DNA of 64,000 nt from Galerina marginata (taxonomy: Eukaryota > Basidiomycota > Agaricomycetes > Agaricales > Galerinaceae), in the NCBI GenBank assembly GCA_023014335.1, contig JAECYW010000004.1, positions 186,001 through 250,000 of the forward strand, in the 5' to 3' direction. The position numbers and the translations under genes were made by a program. Below the pieces are notes generated by a model, which made no database searches, was not told the origin of the DNA, and worked only from the letters and a program-made list of their open reading frames with translations. Each line of letters opens with the position of its first letter. Position 1 is the first letter of the stretch. Below are positions 1 to 13,339 of the stretch, piece by piece.

Positions 1-2761
1 TCAAGTAGGATCCTGTTCGGGAAACCCTTTAGACTCGCTGGAATTTAAATAAGAAAACGGACTGACAATTCATATGTCGTCAAGGACGCGTTGAGATAGG
101 GGAGAGCAGACGATAGCGGAAGGAATTGAACGTTTTCCCAGACTTGCTTGGGCAAGTCGGAGACTCTTTGCAGCGTGCAACTGTCGACGCTTTCTCCCTA
201 GAGTAACCAGGGTGAGTCGCACCGAGCCAGTATAAAACCTCAACGGGATGCACTTGCCTTCATCGCCTGAACAACCTCCTCTGCTTTGGCCATAACTGCT
301 TTCATCCTGAACAGAAAATGAATCAACTCGTCCGGATGGTGGCCGGCTCCATCAAGTCGAAGGGCCGCGTTCGAAAAATTTGACTGTCGTGGAGGCGTAA
401 GCCTCCACGACGCTGAGGGCATCGCTTCAAAGTCTAGGGAATTGTGAAAGAACAGAATGAAGGACATTTGGTTTCCGCCACCTTTTTATAAACCCACATA
501 CACAGCCCTCTCGTGCTCCATGCTGCTCTACTCGGAATTCGATGATTTTGGAATACCTATGTCCGTGGCAGTGTAACGGGTGTTGATGCGGTGTTAATTT
601 CTCGCAATAGTCATCCACATATCCCCTGCAGAGAACCTACCACATTTAATTCTGAAAACATGATCAGTTCAAGTAGACTTTGCGGAGAAATTCATTCGAC
701 GATCGCACTGTTTCAGTTCCGCGTCCTATGCACCTCAGAATACGAAGGCTTAAATCAAAATCGTATAATAGTTGAATGGTTATTAATTAGGCGGTGACGG
801 GAGCCGCAGGGCAGTAAAAAGTTGATGCGCGAGTCGGCCAGACATTTGGAGGAATATTGACCGAGGCCGATGAGCCTCGTGAATGGTGGTCGGGTTATTT
901 TACGCAGAACGTCTGCGTTCAAAAGGAATCGAACCTTCCTCCAGAAAGAAAATGAATCATCATAAAACATTAGAGGGTAGGAAGGACCCGGGTATGTAGG
1001 ATACGTCTAACATAAATAATCAGCCACATTGCTTAAAAGGGGGAGAAGGAGGTTACGTACCTATTCCTACTGTCCAAAAACAGATCCTCGTCGCCCATAG
1101 CTCGCTCGGTTTTCTATGGCTCGGAGAGTTTTCTGCAGTCATGACGATACAGCACCAGTAGGCGACAGACGATTATGACGAATAACTACAGCGGATAGCA
1201 ATTATATAGAGAGAGTAGAGAAAAACATGGAAAGGGCTTACGCGACTCCGTACATTCAATTCGCGTGTACTTCGCGAAAGCTAAGACCGACGGGTATCTA
1301 GAATAGCGATGCTATAAGGCGGAGACGATCTCAAATTCAGATAACGGGCATAAGGGTAGAAGCTTGAAGACTTACATCAATATCTTGATTCGTGAGCGCC
1401 AACGCCGCGACTCATGGGGTCTTGCTAAAAACTAAGGCTTGGGTGACAAACGTGGCCCAGGACTTCCACATTGTGGTTGCATATATGAAGCTGACGGAAT
1501 TCAACTGCTTAAATTCGCGCATACAATCAACAAAAAACCGAAATTGGAATTACCTTGGACCATTACCGTGAATCCACTCAGTCGATGTCTATCGGAAGTC
1601 GTCAAATGCTTCTCCTGATTCAAGAGCGACACGATTGGATGCGTATATGCGCTTAGAACAAGCTAAAAACTTGCTGATCCTGCACTGGACCTGAGATGAG
1701 GTAGGCGATAGATGAACTGCCCAACCGATAGATATCAGCCATGCTCCGTCTCCTTGAAATACAAAGATAGGCAGCATACGTACCACTGTTAAGCCGTGTA
1801 ACTCTTTCGTGCTTCGCTTCAACAATTAGACGCGCGAACGAGCTAGTGGCGTTTCCTCCTCCTTCACCCGATGTCCTTGCGACGCCCGAGCTGGAAGTAG
1901 TTGGGCCGATAGCGTAGCATACCGCTGCTGAAAGTTTAACTAGACGCCAGTCGTCCTAGTCCTTCCGATATCCAGCGGGGGTTGGGGACGAGCTCCATCG
2001 TGGTTTCTGTAAAGCAGAACGTTTGAGACAGTGGGAGGCTACGAGAGCAGATAAGACATACACTAAAACCACGTCGTCAAAGGGTGGGCGGCTGGGCTTC
2101 GTAAAGCTTTCTGAAGAGCTTTTTTTCGTCGACGAACGATCCGTCGTGAGCTCTTCGTGAGCTCTTCGTGTGCTACTGGAAGGTTCTGAGTGGGACGCTG
2201 GAGATTATCGAAAAAATAGCGTGTTCTTCAAGTTCGCAGCCAATAATGGCTGACAACCATCGTGGTCGTAGTCGTAAGGCCGAACGGCAGCTTGTTGTTG
2301 GCTTCCTCGACGGGCTGCGAGACAAGGGATTTGGACAAGGAAGGATGGTGGAACCACGATGCCAAATAGCGAGGCAGGTGGGCGTGAAAACGGCGAGGAC
2401 AAAGTTTGCGTCGCCTGTCTTTTGTTGGCGGATCAAGGACTTGCGTTGCAAACATACATACACAACGCGTCGATTTCAGGGGTCGCGCCGATCCCATCCA
2501 AATCCCATTATTAGGCCGCCAGATTCTGGTCCATTCGTTGTGAAGGTGCAATAGGATCGCACTGTAGATTCTGACGTAGTGCTTAAACATTACATGTCGC
2601 CTTCACCAAGTTTACCTCTTGTCTACCTCTAAACTTTAAGCACCATTCAACTCGACATTTGTACGTTGGCTGGGGTATATTTTGAGGCACGCGCTCGTGC
2701 TAAACATGCCAGGGATTTCCCGCCTCATCAAAGCGGTGAATATTTGTTTGTGTACACAAAA
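1..2761. other. No gene that can be supported
   Basis: Only short overlapping open frames are present on both strands. The best of them is a minus-strand stretch at 240-467, an amphipathic Ala/Lys-rich C-terminus, which could be one exon of a small gene, but no partner exon or recognisable domain was found. An 11-mer GTGAGCTCTTC is repeated back to back near 2146-2170. Overlapping frames at 2168-2590 on both strands look like mutual shadows. Confidence 0.5.
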
Positions 2762-3642
2762 TCATAAGACCGAAAACCCCAAGGCTTCGGGAATTATCCA
2801 TACTCCCAGCACAAGCAGCGTAACTAGCAACACTGAAGCAGTTGGTTTATCTGCAACACTACTGGAATTTGCTGTGGAATTTGAAGCCGTGTAGCTGTAT
2901 GAAGAACATGTCAGCTCACGCCCGTAAAAATCAAATGACTGAAAGAAGAAAGAAAGTGGAAGGACCTCCCCAGTTCTATCCCCTGAACAATTAACGAAAA
3001 ATTCCAAATAAACTCACATAAAATCAATTAACGAAAACACCTGTAAAACTCCTGCCGGGTCCTCCGTCATGTTTCGATTAGGAGACGGTCCTTTTACGGA
3101 GAGTGTTACAGTGTGCTCGCTCGTGCTGAGACCGGTTTGGGAAAACAAGGTTGCGCAGGTGAAGCTGACAGAAGGCCGTACACCGTCGACGTCTGTGGAT
3201 TGACCGTCAAGCGTAACAGTGTAGACGGGAGAGACGTCGGTCAAGGCGGAGTTGATGTATATCGCGGAGCCTACGCTCAATTCTCGTTAGTCCGTATCAC
3301 ACGTACAGGCGAGATAGGACAAACCGTTAAACTTGAATGTTGCAGTCGCTTTATGATCCAAATTCTGGCTAATAGCGGCGCTCGAGGTGCAGTTGGTCGG
3401 GAAAAAGTAACATCCGGGTGGGCCGCTCAACATCCCAGCGTTGAATTGACATACCGCAGCGGGTCCCGTCCCGTTGCCTGCGTACTTAAAGGCAAGCGAC
3501 TAGCATAACGCGCCCATTCTCGATTATACAGAGCAAGGAGACGTACCACAATTGACGGGTCCGTGTCAGGCACAGTGACATTTGCCCCTTGTGTTAGGGC
3601 TGCAGCAACAAGAGGAATCAGGGATACGAGGAGCTTGTACAT
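2762..3642 (-). CDS. Secreted membrane- or GPI-anchored protein, LIDFIYT family
   Basis: The start is the ATG at 3642, which begins a clear signal peptide (MYKLLVSLIPLVAAALTQG). Joining four exons by GT-AG introns keeps one frame. Exon 1 ends after DTDPSIV. Exon 2 holds a Cys-containing N-terminal region. Exon 3 carries FNGSAIYINSALT, a YTVTLDG strand, an FTCATLF segment and a block reading SLIDFIYT across the last intron. A Ser/Thr/Asn-rich linker (STANSSS) then leads into a hydrophobic tail (VLLVTLLVLGVWII) just before the stop at 2762. This layout (signal peptide, beta-rich ectodomain with a DG motif, low-complexity linker, hydrophobic end) is common in basidiomycete cell-surface proteins of unknown function. 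The short cytoplasmic end makes a GPI anchor or a single TM helix equally possible. It diverges from the glycosidase-like gene at 4497. Confidence 0.7.
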
Positions 3643-4496
3643 GGATATCAATGATGAGCGTCGGCGCACCAGCTGCGGTTATAGCTGGTTAGGCGGACGA
3701 AGAAGTAAGTGGTTTATATTAGGCGGGCAGCAACATTGCCAGTCATCTACGTCGTCTGTGGGACCACGGTGAGTTTAAGGTGCGATGCTTGAAGATAAGG
3801 TAGGAATTGCTTGAAGGCTGTTTCCCTCGCATGCGAGGTTCCTTGGACTTCTTTCCCCCACACATGTTCCTACACTAAGTACATAAAATTTAAATCGTTA
3901 AAATTATCTCACAGACTTTCCGCGAGTTTCCCCTGGAACGTCTTTTCCTTCTTCACACGTGTATTTCTGGCAGCTAAATTGAGACAGCTGATGCAGCATT
4001 AATAGACCCGCATTCCAAAGGTGCCCAGTGCCTAGTCATAGATATCCGACCAGATTTACGAGAGGAAGGTAACAAAGTGAACGCACATTCAGACCGAGCG
4101 TTCGAAAGAGGAAAGACTTGATTTGGGCGTACATCAACGAAGTTCCAATGCGAGTCGAATTGGAGGCGCAGCCGCAGTGATCGAAACCGCGGACTTTCCC
4201 GGGCCCGTCAATATGCAGCTTTAGAGCTTGACGGAAGCTGCGAATTTAAACACGCTCGTGAGTGCGATTTTACTCGATTCATACCCTGTAACTGGCAGAT
4301 ATAATATAAATAGAGTCCAGGATATTTCAGTCCTTTGCTTTTATTTTAAGAACGTTATTAGAGGTGAGACGACCTTCACCGAGGCGTGGGTGGGACGTTC
4401 AAAACCATGAGCGTCGAGTCTTCTTTGTACACGGATCCTCCTCCACTGCGAATACTTATATCAAAGTAGACGTCCTGTTGTTATCTGCCTTCAGCT
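3643..4496. promoter_or_regulatory. Shared divergent intergenic region
   Basis: This 854-bp stretch separates the starts of the minus-strand surface-protein gene and the plus-strand glycosidase-like gene and must hold both promoters. Short open frames inside it (3811-4002, 4228-4410) have no recognisable content. Confidence 0.4.
4305..4312 (+). promoter_or_regulatory. Possible TATA box
   Basis: TATAAATA lies about 185 bp upstream of the ATG at 4497, in an AT-rich patch of the divergent intergenic region. The distance fits a TATA element with a 5' UTR of about 150 bp, but no transcript start can be seen from sequence. Confidence 0.3.
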
Positions 4497-6682
4497 ATGT
4501 GGAATTTACTTGCTCTTACGTATCTGGCGTTTGGCGCGTCGGCCCAGCAATTGACATGGTACGCGGTTCAAGGGCATGCTCGAATGTGAGCTAATATTTA
4601 ATCGGATTTATCAGGTGCGGGAAGAATTACGAAGCATCCGAGCCCGTTCTGCCTCCAGGAGGACTATTCGCGATGCCTGCCACCTCAACAACCCCTCTTC
4701 TTGCACTCCGTTGCTCACCAGCCATTCGGCCCTACATAGCGGAAGACGCGACGGCCACTTCAGACGATGTCGCGTTCTTGATCGACACCATCATCACCTT
4801 CTCTGAAATCGCTAACGCAAATCCAATTCGTCTCCCCGATGTTAAAGCGATCGCGTCAACCCCTGTATCTGTCACCGTTGAAGTGGACGGGAAAGCTCTA
4901 GCAACTGGCAATGTCCCATTGAACGTGACCAAACATGCACTATCGTTTAAATTGTCTTCGCTGCAGCCGAGAACACAAGCGTATAACATTACGTGCACCG
5001 CTACCGTTGATTCTCAGACTTTCCATGCTTCGGGCTCGTTGAGCTTTCTGCCTGACCCCCCATCTGACATTGGATCCGTTACTAAAATGGATTTGAGGAC
5101 CGGCGCTTTGTTAGCCAGACCAGCGGATGGAAAAGGTGGTCCTTTCGCTCCTGTGTTCCCAATGGGCTTCTATACATCATTTGGTGGCTTTCTCGATCAA
5201 AATCCTACCACGCTTCCCGCTCAAATTAAAGCGCAGGGGTAGGCCATCACTAATTGCCAATATTTCCTCACCACTAACGTATTATTCATAGACACACTTT
5301 GGCATGTTTTACATCTATGATAGATTTTCCTCTTTTCACATTTTTTAGATCCACCCAATTCCCACATTTGACAACCAAACGGCGCTTAAGCTACTGTTAG
5401 ATAGCACCCTGGAGGCCGGTCTTTATTTGGTGTACGATATGAGAAAGTGCGCGAAGATCTTATAAGTATTACTGCTATTCTAATCGCTTCAATTACAGCG
5501 TTTACCAGAATTCAACGGCGGTGACAGAACAAGTAAACCAGATCAAATCGCGTCCAAATTTGCTTCTCTGGTACACTGGTGACGAACCCGATGGGAATGG
5601 AGACCCTCTCAACGGCACGTTGATGTCTTCTAACCTTATCCAATCTCTGGACGGGGGTGATGGTCAAGGTGGCGCAGGCTACCATCCAGTTTCCCTTGTT
5701 CTCAACTGCGAGAATTACTTTTACAAGTGCGTCGAGTAATATTTTTTAATACCTTCACATTCTGACAAATTATTTCAGCGAGTACGCCGGCGGCGCGGAC
5801 ATAATCCTGCAGGACACGTATATGATTGGAATTAACGCGACCTTCTCAACGCAATTTGGCACACCCTGCACTCTAGATTTTGGTGATTGTGGGTCCGTAC
5901 CATCTTTTTCTACTGTGAACTTTCATTGATGTAAATTATCCTTTCAGCTGTGATAACTGCATTGGATCGTTTGAAGATATTTCCACGCGGATGGATGAAT
6001 TTAAAGCTCGAAACTTAGTCAACGGCTGGGAGCGCACAAAGGCGGTTTGGACAGTTCCTCAGGGCTTCATAAACAATACGTGCGTAATCCTTCCATGTGA
6101 ATGTGTTTTTGTCCAAGGATGTTAAATAATTGCAGATATTGGAATGTACGCTGTGCTCATCCGTTATGCGTCTCGCATCTTACTCACCGCAACTCCCCAT
6201 AAATTTAGAGAGACCCCACTGGCCAAGAGTTTGTCGTTCAGAGCGTAATTGGAATAAATCACGGTGCTTTAGGTGAAGTAGCTTTTGTTTTCTCATTGCA
6301 TATCGACTAAACTTGGGATATAAAATAAAAAGGCGTCACTTCGTGGATGCAGCCTACTACAGATGAAGTCCAGTCCTCAGCTTCAACTTTCGCCAAGTCA
6401 TTGCCCCAACTCACACCATTTATCTTAAATCCCTCTGCGACCTCGCGGCGGATTACAATCAATCGAACCGACGTCGGCTTATGGACTGTTAGCGGACAGA
6501 CACTAATTCTTGCCACTAATATGAACTCCTTCTCAGTGTCAGTGAGCTTGAAAGACCTTGGATTACCGTCCCCACAGCCTACCGCCAAGCAAATTTTGAA
6601 TATGGGCGTGCAGATGGATCCTTCTCGAGCACATCTTACGTTCAATTCTACTGGTACTGGGGCTTTTATAGTTAAATCTTGA
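4497..6682 (+). CDS. Secreted TIM-barrel glycoside hydrolase-like protein
   Basis: The ATG at 4497 opens a signal peptide (MWNLLALTYLAFGASAQQL). Splicing about eight exons gives roughly 600 residues. The mature N-terminus has a CGKNYEASEPVLPPGG segment, then a beta-rich region, then MGFYTSFGG and IHPIPTFDN, VYDMR, LLLWYTGDEPDG, LQDTYMIG, WTVPQGF and INHGALGVTSW blocks. These resemble the strands of a (beta/alpha)8 glycosidase, with the acidic pair in GDEPDG a plausible active-site element. Introns inferred: 4559-4614, 5239-5291, 5302-5348, and five more between 5450 and 6340. A 10-nt exon at 5292-5301, followed by a GC-AG intron, is needed to keep frame. I recognise the fold style, not a numbered GH family; the substrate is unknown. 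Likely secreted and wall- or polysaccharide-directed. Confidence 0.7.
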
Positions 6683-6802
6683 AGGCCAAATATCTATGTT
6701 ATTTTCGATCTGGAGCCAACTTGTGAAATTATGTCCCAATCGTTTATTTAACACCAGCCCGAGGAGCGTAGGGTTGCCCACAAATGAGAAAAGTAAGATT
6801 CC

Positions 6803-7653
6803 TTACCGGAAGCCCAATCGCGCACCTCGAATCCAGGAAGTTTTCGATAAAAAAGCACCATCTTTCACGTTCAATCCAATCTTCTGAAGGGAGGAGGGAC
6901 AGGCGACTACACCGTTTTTTTTTTGCAGCCTATCGAGGTAGTTGAGAGTTTGTGTGTTAGTATCCAAGTGTTCAATGGCGGTTAGGTCAGAAATAAATTC
7001 TGCAATGGATTCATTGTCTACTGAGGAGTCCGAGCTTTCAATCTCTAGGGACAATTTCTCGAGCTCGTCGATTCGATATTGGCTGTCTTTGAGGCAGGAT
7101 AGGAAAGTGGCAATAGTTTTCTCCTGCCAGCCTCCTGCGAGCCATAGATCGAAAAGAAGGAACTTTAATTAGATGGAAAGAATGCGATACGTTCGTTGGT
7201 GAGCCACACACCGGCGTTCATCACGGGTGCCAATCCTGCAGCACATCGTAGGTATTTTGGAAGAACGTTGCGGAGGATATCCAGACTGGCGTTGTCCGGG
7301 ACAATCTGATAACAAACAAAACGCAGGACACACACAACGCTAGGCGTGATATGCCCCAGCATGATTAGGACAAAGGCCGTTGACTCGGGAACAACTGGAG
7401 GACATGTAATCGACAAGAAATGATGGAAATCACCAAGGCTCAGTCGTTCATGCCTGTCACAAGGGCACCGCCCGTCGTTGCTGACAGCGAGCGCACATGA
7501 TCCACATGCCAATATAGGGTGGGAGCGAGTCCATTTGAGTAATAGAGCCTCTGTAGAGGTGATAGCGGTTGTTTGATCATGAGGGGGAAGTTTTACAAAC
7601 ACCCGCGACGTTGCCGATGAACACACTGAGATGCTTACCTGACCGAGAGACAT
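6803..7653 (-). CDS. Hypothetical protein
   Basis: Two open stretches on the minus strand join through a good intron (7116-7171, donor GTATCG, acceptor GCTCGCAG): the upstream part ends GVWLTNER and the downstream part continues GWQEKTIATFLSCL in the same frame. The C-terminal half is acidic and helical (LEKLSLEIESSDSS, then IAEFISDLTAIEHL). The upstream part holds several Cys residues (near GSCALAV and RCPCDRHE), but it may contain further introns: one could end just before VPDNASLDILRNV. The ATG at 7653 is uncertain. No family recognised. It lies downstream of, and in line with, the asparagine synthetase-like gene. Confidence 0.45.
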
Positions 7654-7879
7654 TTTGGTGGTTCAATAACCTTAACGGTGTAACTCTTTGAAACCGCTTT
7701 TACATTTTGAGCATTTGTGTCTTGCTGCCCATGTTGTTTGATGGCAGTTTGGCGGGAACGAATTCCGTTGAGACAAGGACTCCATACCCTTAAGTTTAAC
7801 TATAGCCAACAATCGAAATATATAATGCATATGGTCACATTATAAGTGGTGCTAATGGGATCGTACGAATTACTCTCGA

Positions 7880-10323
7880 TCAAATTTCAACTGTGGGCAC
7901 CATAAACTTCGCTTGTAGCACTATGTAACTTGCCACCGTAAGCAAGCGCTTGGCTCTCTGGTCCAAACCACCATCGGTTGGACTGTCCGGACTTTGAAGA
8001 TAGTCATCGAGAAGTCCCTTGATATTAGTCCAGTCTATAAATCCCAACGCATTCACCAGGTCAGCCGTAATTCGTTCCTTCAAGAAGACCTGTAAGGGGG
8101 TTAATTTCGTGGTATATCCACCCTCGTTTTGTGTCCGCTGAGGGATAGGCGAATTATACTGCTGCTTTTTACGCAAGTAAACTTCCTCTGTAATAAACGG
8201 CTTCACGGCTTGCCGGAGAATCCACTTCTCGGTGAAGAGCCATTTGCCGTTGTCCCCTTTGTGAGGCTTTATTTTCAGTGATCTGTAATAAAATATCAGT
8301 GAATAAGTATCTAGGCTAACAGGAAAAAGGCGTACGGCGGAACATTATTCATGTATTCGACTAGGTTTTGATCCAGGAATGGCTGGCGTCCTTCAACTGA
8401 GCTGCACATTTCGGCACGATCACCCGATTGATTCAATATTAAGGTCAACATTACAATGGCAGTCGTGTACTGCCGTTGTAAATTGTGAGAAGTAGAACAG
8501 ACGGGGAAAATAATTAAGGCGTACCAGGGCACCATGCAAAGGATGCCAATTTCCGGTGGCCATATTCGCTCGCGCCTCCGGTCGCAGGCCTTCAGCTATC
8601 GCCATGGTGGGATTAGCCACTTCCAATCCGTTCAAAACTCGAGGATGGAGCAGTTTCTCTGGAGTTGTCGTTGTTGCCCATAGACGTGGGGTGCTAATCC
8701 CGCCCAGCATGGACCGAGCCAACTCGTGATCAAAGTAGGACATGTCGCCGATAGATATATGGTTAGGGAACGGGGGTGCCCTTTCAATCTCCTGCAAGGC
8801 AGATGCCATTTCTGCCGGAGAAGGAAGGGGTATCCCAAGGGAATAACTGGCTGGATCTGGAGCACGAAGGTAGTCCGTTAAGAGGAAGGAATATCCTCCT
8901 TGAATTTCATCCGATCCTTCGCCTGTCAGGAGGACCTACAGGCGTATCAGATCAGTCAACTTTAGAGGTTATACGAAATTGAAGAACTTGACTTTATAGC
9001 CAGCCCGTCGGATATGATCTGAAAGTATACATTTTCCAGCGGCGTGGAAGGTATGAAGTGCCATCTCGCAATGATATACACTTTCTTCAAATTTCGCGAC
9101 GAGATCGGCTTCTGTAGGTGTTATCATATGGATTTCGGCCCCGATCTTCTCTGCCATACGCTTCGCGATCGGTCCTTCGTCGAGATCGCTACGGTCTTTT
9201 AACGTTACAGAAGGAGTTAATTTTCGAACTGTACAGATTATTCATCACGTACCAGGGAAGGCTAGAGTGAAAGTCACAACCCTTGCAGCTGGGTTCTTCT
9301 CCTTTAACAAGGCCGAAGCTATGCCAGCGACCGCGCAGCTATCAATCCCTCCGCTAAGAGAAACCGCGAGGGGGACATCTGAACGGAGACGCACTCGGAC
9401 AGCACTGACTAGATGCTCCCGCACGCCATTAATGATCTCTTCGATTGAGCGCGTCTCGGCTGAGTTTGAACTTTGATATGGCTGGTCCCAGTATGGCTGA
9501 ATCTTCAATTGGCCCATTTGCGTAAATATGAGCTGATGCGCCGGGGATAGCTGCGTCAAGTTGTTAGAATAATAAAATAAAGTTTTGAGATCAGAATCAA
9601 CCTTGAAAACACCCTTGAAGACCGTCCTATTGTCGTTGAAGTCACCGCCTTCACGGATGCTTTGAACATCCCACTCAGCCTTCCAACCGAATCCCAAAAG
9701 ACCTTTCATCTCGCTTGCTAGCAAGAGTCGACCGTTATTCAAGGTGTAGAAGAGGGGTTTGATGCCAAATCGATCCCTCGCTGCAAAAAGCACCTTCCGC
9801 CGAGAGTCGTAGAGCACAAAGGCAAACTCTCCCCGAAGGTAATGAACGAGGTTGAAGCCATAAACCTGGTAGCTGTTACGAAATATTAGTCAAGTTTTCA
9901 AACTGGCGACAGACATTTCTCGTACAGGTGAATTACCAATTCCGAGTCCGATAACGTTTGGAATGTTTGACCTTTACCCTCCAGCTCTTGACGTAGTTTT
10001 TCGTAGTCATAAAGTTCGCCATTAACCACTGCGTGTATATGGCCATCAGCGTCGTGAAGCGGTTGCTGCCCGCCTTCCACATCAATAATGGACAACCTGG
10101 TGTGTCCGAGACCTAGAAAACAGCTTTAGTTATGTGCGCAGCGCCCATCTGATACCAAGAAATATTGCTAACCTAGGCGACCATCTTCCGAAATGTATGT
10201 GCCAGTCGAATCTGGACCTCGATGAGCTAGGAGTGAAATGGACGCGCGGAGTTCAGATTCAAGTGCTGCAGTATCTAAAACTTTGTTGGGCGAAACACCA
10301 TAGCTAGCTGCGATGCCACACAT
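7880..10323 (-). CDS. Asparagine synthetase (glutamine-hydrolysing)-like protein
   Basis: Class II glutamine amidotransferase fused to an ATP-pyrophosphatase synthetase domain; the family makes amides (classically Asn from Asp) using ammonia from glutamine. The start at 10323 gives MCGIAAS, placing the catalytic Cys at position 2 as the family requires. Visible motifs: AHRGPDSTG, VVNGELYDYEKLR, RGEFAFVLYD, RDRFGIKPLFY, the PP-loop SGGIDS, GEGSDEIQGGYSF and SSVEGRQPFLDQNLVEYM. All key motifs are intact. Around seven exons; introns seen after DGRLG (about 10172), after YEKCL, and after LAFP (9252-9197). Estimated length is about 650 residues, a little longer than housekeeping asparagine synthetases, with a long segment between the GEGSDE and SVEGR motifs, so it may be a paralogue acting on another acid substrate. 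Cytosolic. Confidence 0.88.
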
Positions 10324-10574
10324 AGTAAGTAAATGTAAAACGATGGAGGGTTGTTTCCGTTCAAATAGCATCAAGACATCGTCGTTTATGAACCGACGAA
10401 CTCCAATAGATGTGTCACAACGGCCGTTTGCATCGCAATAGAAGCTACAGAAAGCGGAGTGTAAGTAAGAATGCGTGACGAACCCGCAAAAGTGCTAGCC
10501 GTAGCCCGCTGAGTGCCATGAACAGGTGATCTGATTCCTTTTCCCTCGGTGTCGGAACGGTCATTACCTGGGAA

Positions 10575-11600
10575 TTACTCCAGCAAGGGTAGGACTTTGG
10601 CTATGCGTGACGTTGGGGCGATGACACCTTCAGGCAAACAAAGTCCATTACAATTGCCGATTATCATCCGGATATGAGGAGCCAGTACCTGCACTGACGA
10701 CTAGGGCAGCACTTCCATTGCCGGTGTCGGATCTGGTTTTGACTCATTAAAGAAGACTTTGTGACTATGATTCCTCTGGACAAGACTTTGAAGGGGGACG
10801 TTGCATCAGCAAAATTCCATTCATCTGCCGGAAATGGTATTGAGCTCTCGATGTCACAGATATTGTGGACGCAGAATCTCTTCGGGAAACAGAAGCGCCT
10901 CATCTGTCAGAACTAGCAAAATTAGATTGTCAAATTTAAACGCGTTCATTGTGATGATTATTACCTGCGTACACCTGAAAAACCAGACTTCTTCCTTCTC
11001 GTCACGCCAGAACGCATAGAAGTGAATTGCATTTCAAAGTATAACGGTCATGAGCCACTCCACCTATCCCGATATCCCTGGACAGTCATACTGGGGATAC
11101 GAAGAAGTCACTTGTTTTGAAGGGAATGGCATATTCAGAGGATCGGAGGACGAGAACGTCGCAAGGCCGTTTGTCACGGACCCGGGATGGATAGCCCGTT
11201 TTGAGAATTCGTAGTTCAGTCGCTGCCAAAAGTATTCGATCGAAATCGGGGCAGGACAGAGCACATGATGGCGAGCGTAGGCAGGGCATGCATGAGGCGC
11301 CCATCGCCTCTAGTGAAGGCAGAGGTGAAGACAGCACGATAGGTAATCTTCTACCCGCCTGAGCTCGGGGTCGTTTGTCCAGTCGAATTCTCGTTTACCC
11401 GTGACACCAATCCCCAAGAATTGTCCACAATCGCGTTCAGCCACGCAGAATACTAGTAGTCGCTCCAGAACGGTAACCAGGCGAGCCTTCGAGAAAACGC
11501 CAACTTCGGCATCATGATTTCGCTGTAAGGAAAGAAAGAGAAGGAATTGAGTCGATGGAGGCCGCAGCCGCGAGACGTGGAACAAAGTATGTACAGAGTA
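10575..11600 (-). CDS. Multi-exon hypothetical protein
   Basis: Several minus-strand exon-like pieces lie in order: HDAEVGVFSKARLVTVLERL (about 11520-11340), FDRILLAATELRILKTGYPS with KRPCDVLVLRSSEYAIPF (11250-11090), FYAFWRDEKEEVWFFR (about 11020-10975), IPFPADEWNFADATSPFKVL (about 10850-10700), and a last exon PHIRMIIGNCNGLCLPEGVI ending in a stop at 10575. The last exon is preceded by a good acceptor (GTCAGTGCAG). The peptides look coding in composition, but the exact joins and the start were not settled, and no family is recognised. Its 3' end is about 250 bp from the start of the asparagine synthetase-like gene, on the same strand. Confidence 0.4.
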
Positions 11601-13339
11601 AAGATCATTTGGAAGATGTCGTTTATGAAGGCTGGAGAGGATAAAAACAAATGAACCGACGAATGATATGAGTTAGGCAGAGAGTGAAAACTTACACGTA
11701 TGTGAGATAGTCGGCCATAAGCATAGATGAGCCAAGTAATTTCGTTGTTTACACTGTTCAGGATTAAATAACCTCCAAATGTTTTGAAAATGAATCCAGA
11801 AAGCAGCCCAGAAACAGTTTGCTTCCAGCTGTGAATTAAAAAACCCCAAAAAGAACACCAAAATGTGCGCTAGATAAGTCAAAACAAAGTCCGATGTTCT
11901 GTTAGAGGCGGTTCACCCGGCAAAAGACTGACTGCATCGTAATAAGATCGTGAGTGGAGATGTGGAAAACGACATCAAGGTTGGATAGCGAGGAACGTAC
12001 ACATTTGAACAAATCTTCCTCCTGAACGCTGTGGCGGCAGGCAGGCAGGCAGGGCAGATCGACTCGAGCAATCCCATCGGAAAATCCCGGCGGCACTTAA
12101 GCAAAGTCGTGTCGAATGCGGTACATTATACATGAGAATCGACGTCTGGTAAGGGTTAGAGTAACTGACATAGTGGGCATTTAGTGGTATGAAGGACAGA
12201 AAAAGAACAGTAGGCTTACGATGACCTAAAGTCGATTCCACCCGAGACCTTGGAATATAATGATGAAAACCTAATAAGTCTGGTCATCATTTCGTACGAC
12301 GGTGGACATGATGAACGGAAGGTAGAGATGGGGCGATAGAAACCATAATGACGGTCACCAGAGGTGGTAGTAGTTTGATGAGGAAGAGCCTTCAAGCTTC
12401 AAGTTGAGTTGATAAAAGCTCGGGTGCTTTAGCACGAATCACAACGCGCACGTGACTAATTTCATGACGCGTCTGGACCCTTGACGCGCTGACAACCAGT
12501 TGTACTCTAAACCCAAGCGAATAACTAAGACTTGGTTTTCAGGCATATATCGAGTAAATTATATGATGTGGGTTTTAGAGAGGAAGAGCCGCTTTTGAGT
12601 TAAAAATGAACTAAATCCAAAGTAATCCCGTCAATTAAACAAAAGGAAACTTGCCAGATTGGGGTCGCCATTTCGTATACCGTGTTTACACATTTCTTCC
12701 CATCTTCTCTCCGCCTTGATTGTTTAATGCACGCTAGATGTCCCACCCTGAGGGTTGACCGCGTGAATTTCGAATCATGAACACTCTCGCGAGAAATTGC
12801 CCACCAGGGAAAATAAACATGGTATGCAGTAGAGATCGACCGCGACGACACCAATGAGGTGGTTGCCAGCTCTACAGTGGAGATGATTTGTCAATACCGT
12901 TCTCAAATAGAATTTGAAAGACACAAGGAGCACATAACGCTGATTTAGGTCATCTGCCGGCTGGAGACAGTAATAGGCTATGCAGGCTAAATAATTTTGT
13001 CGGTATCTTCTCTGAACACTGGTTTGGTCGATTCTGGATTCTGGATAGAACCATTCAACGATGCAATCAACTGTTTAGAACGGAACCAATGATATCGATG
13101 CATTGAAAATAGGTGGACATCCAACGTCATACGAAGTCACAGGCCCATGTTATCCATAAATATAACGGCAGGAATTTATCACACAGCTGACTTATTAGCG
13201 ATAACCTTATGCCGAACAAGTGATTCACTCCAAAAGACGGTCCAGGCTTGCAAGGTTCTTCCCGTGCCTCTATTTCATTGTGGTCCTTATAGGCATCTTC
13301 GTCAAGAAGCCCGCTAAACATTTTCTCATTGCTACCACC
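11601..13339. other. Intergenic, no gene recognised
   Basis: Only short frames on the minus strand, without recognisable motifs. A short run of repeated GCAG units (GGCAGGCAGGCAGG) is present near 12035. The last few hundred bases would hold the promoter of the P450 gene that starts at 13340. Confidence 0.4.

Noticed and set aside
2168..2590. Overlapping ORFs on both strands
   Set aside because: Four mutually overlapping frames with no domain, no splice partner and no family resemblance.
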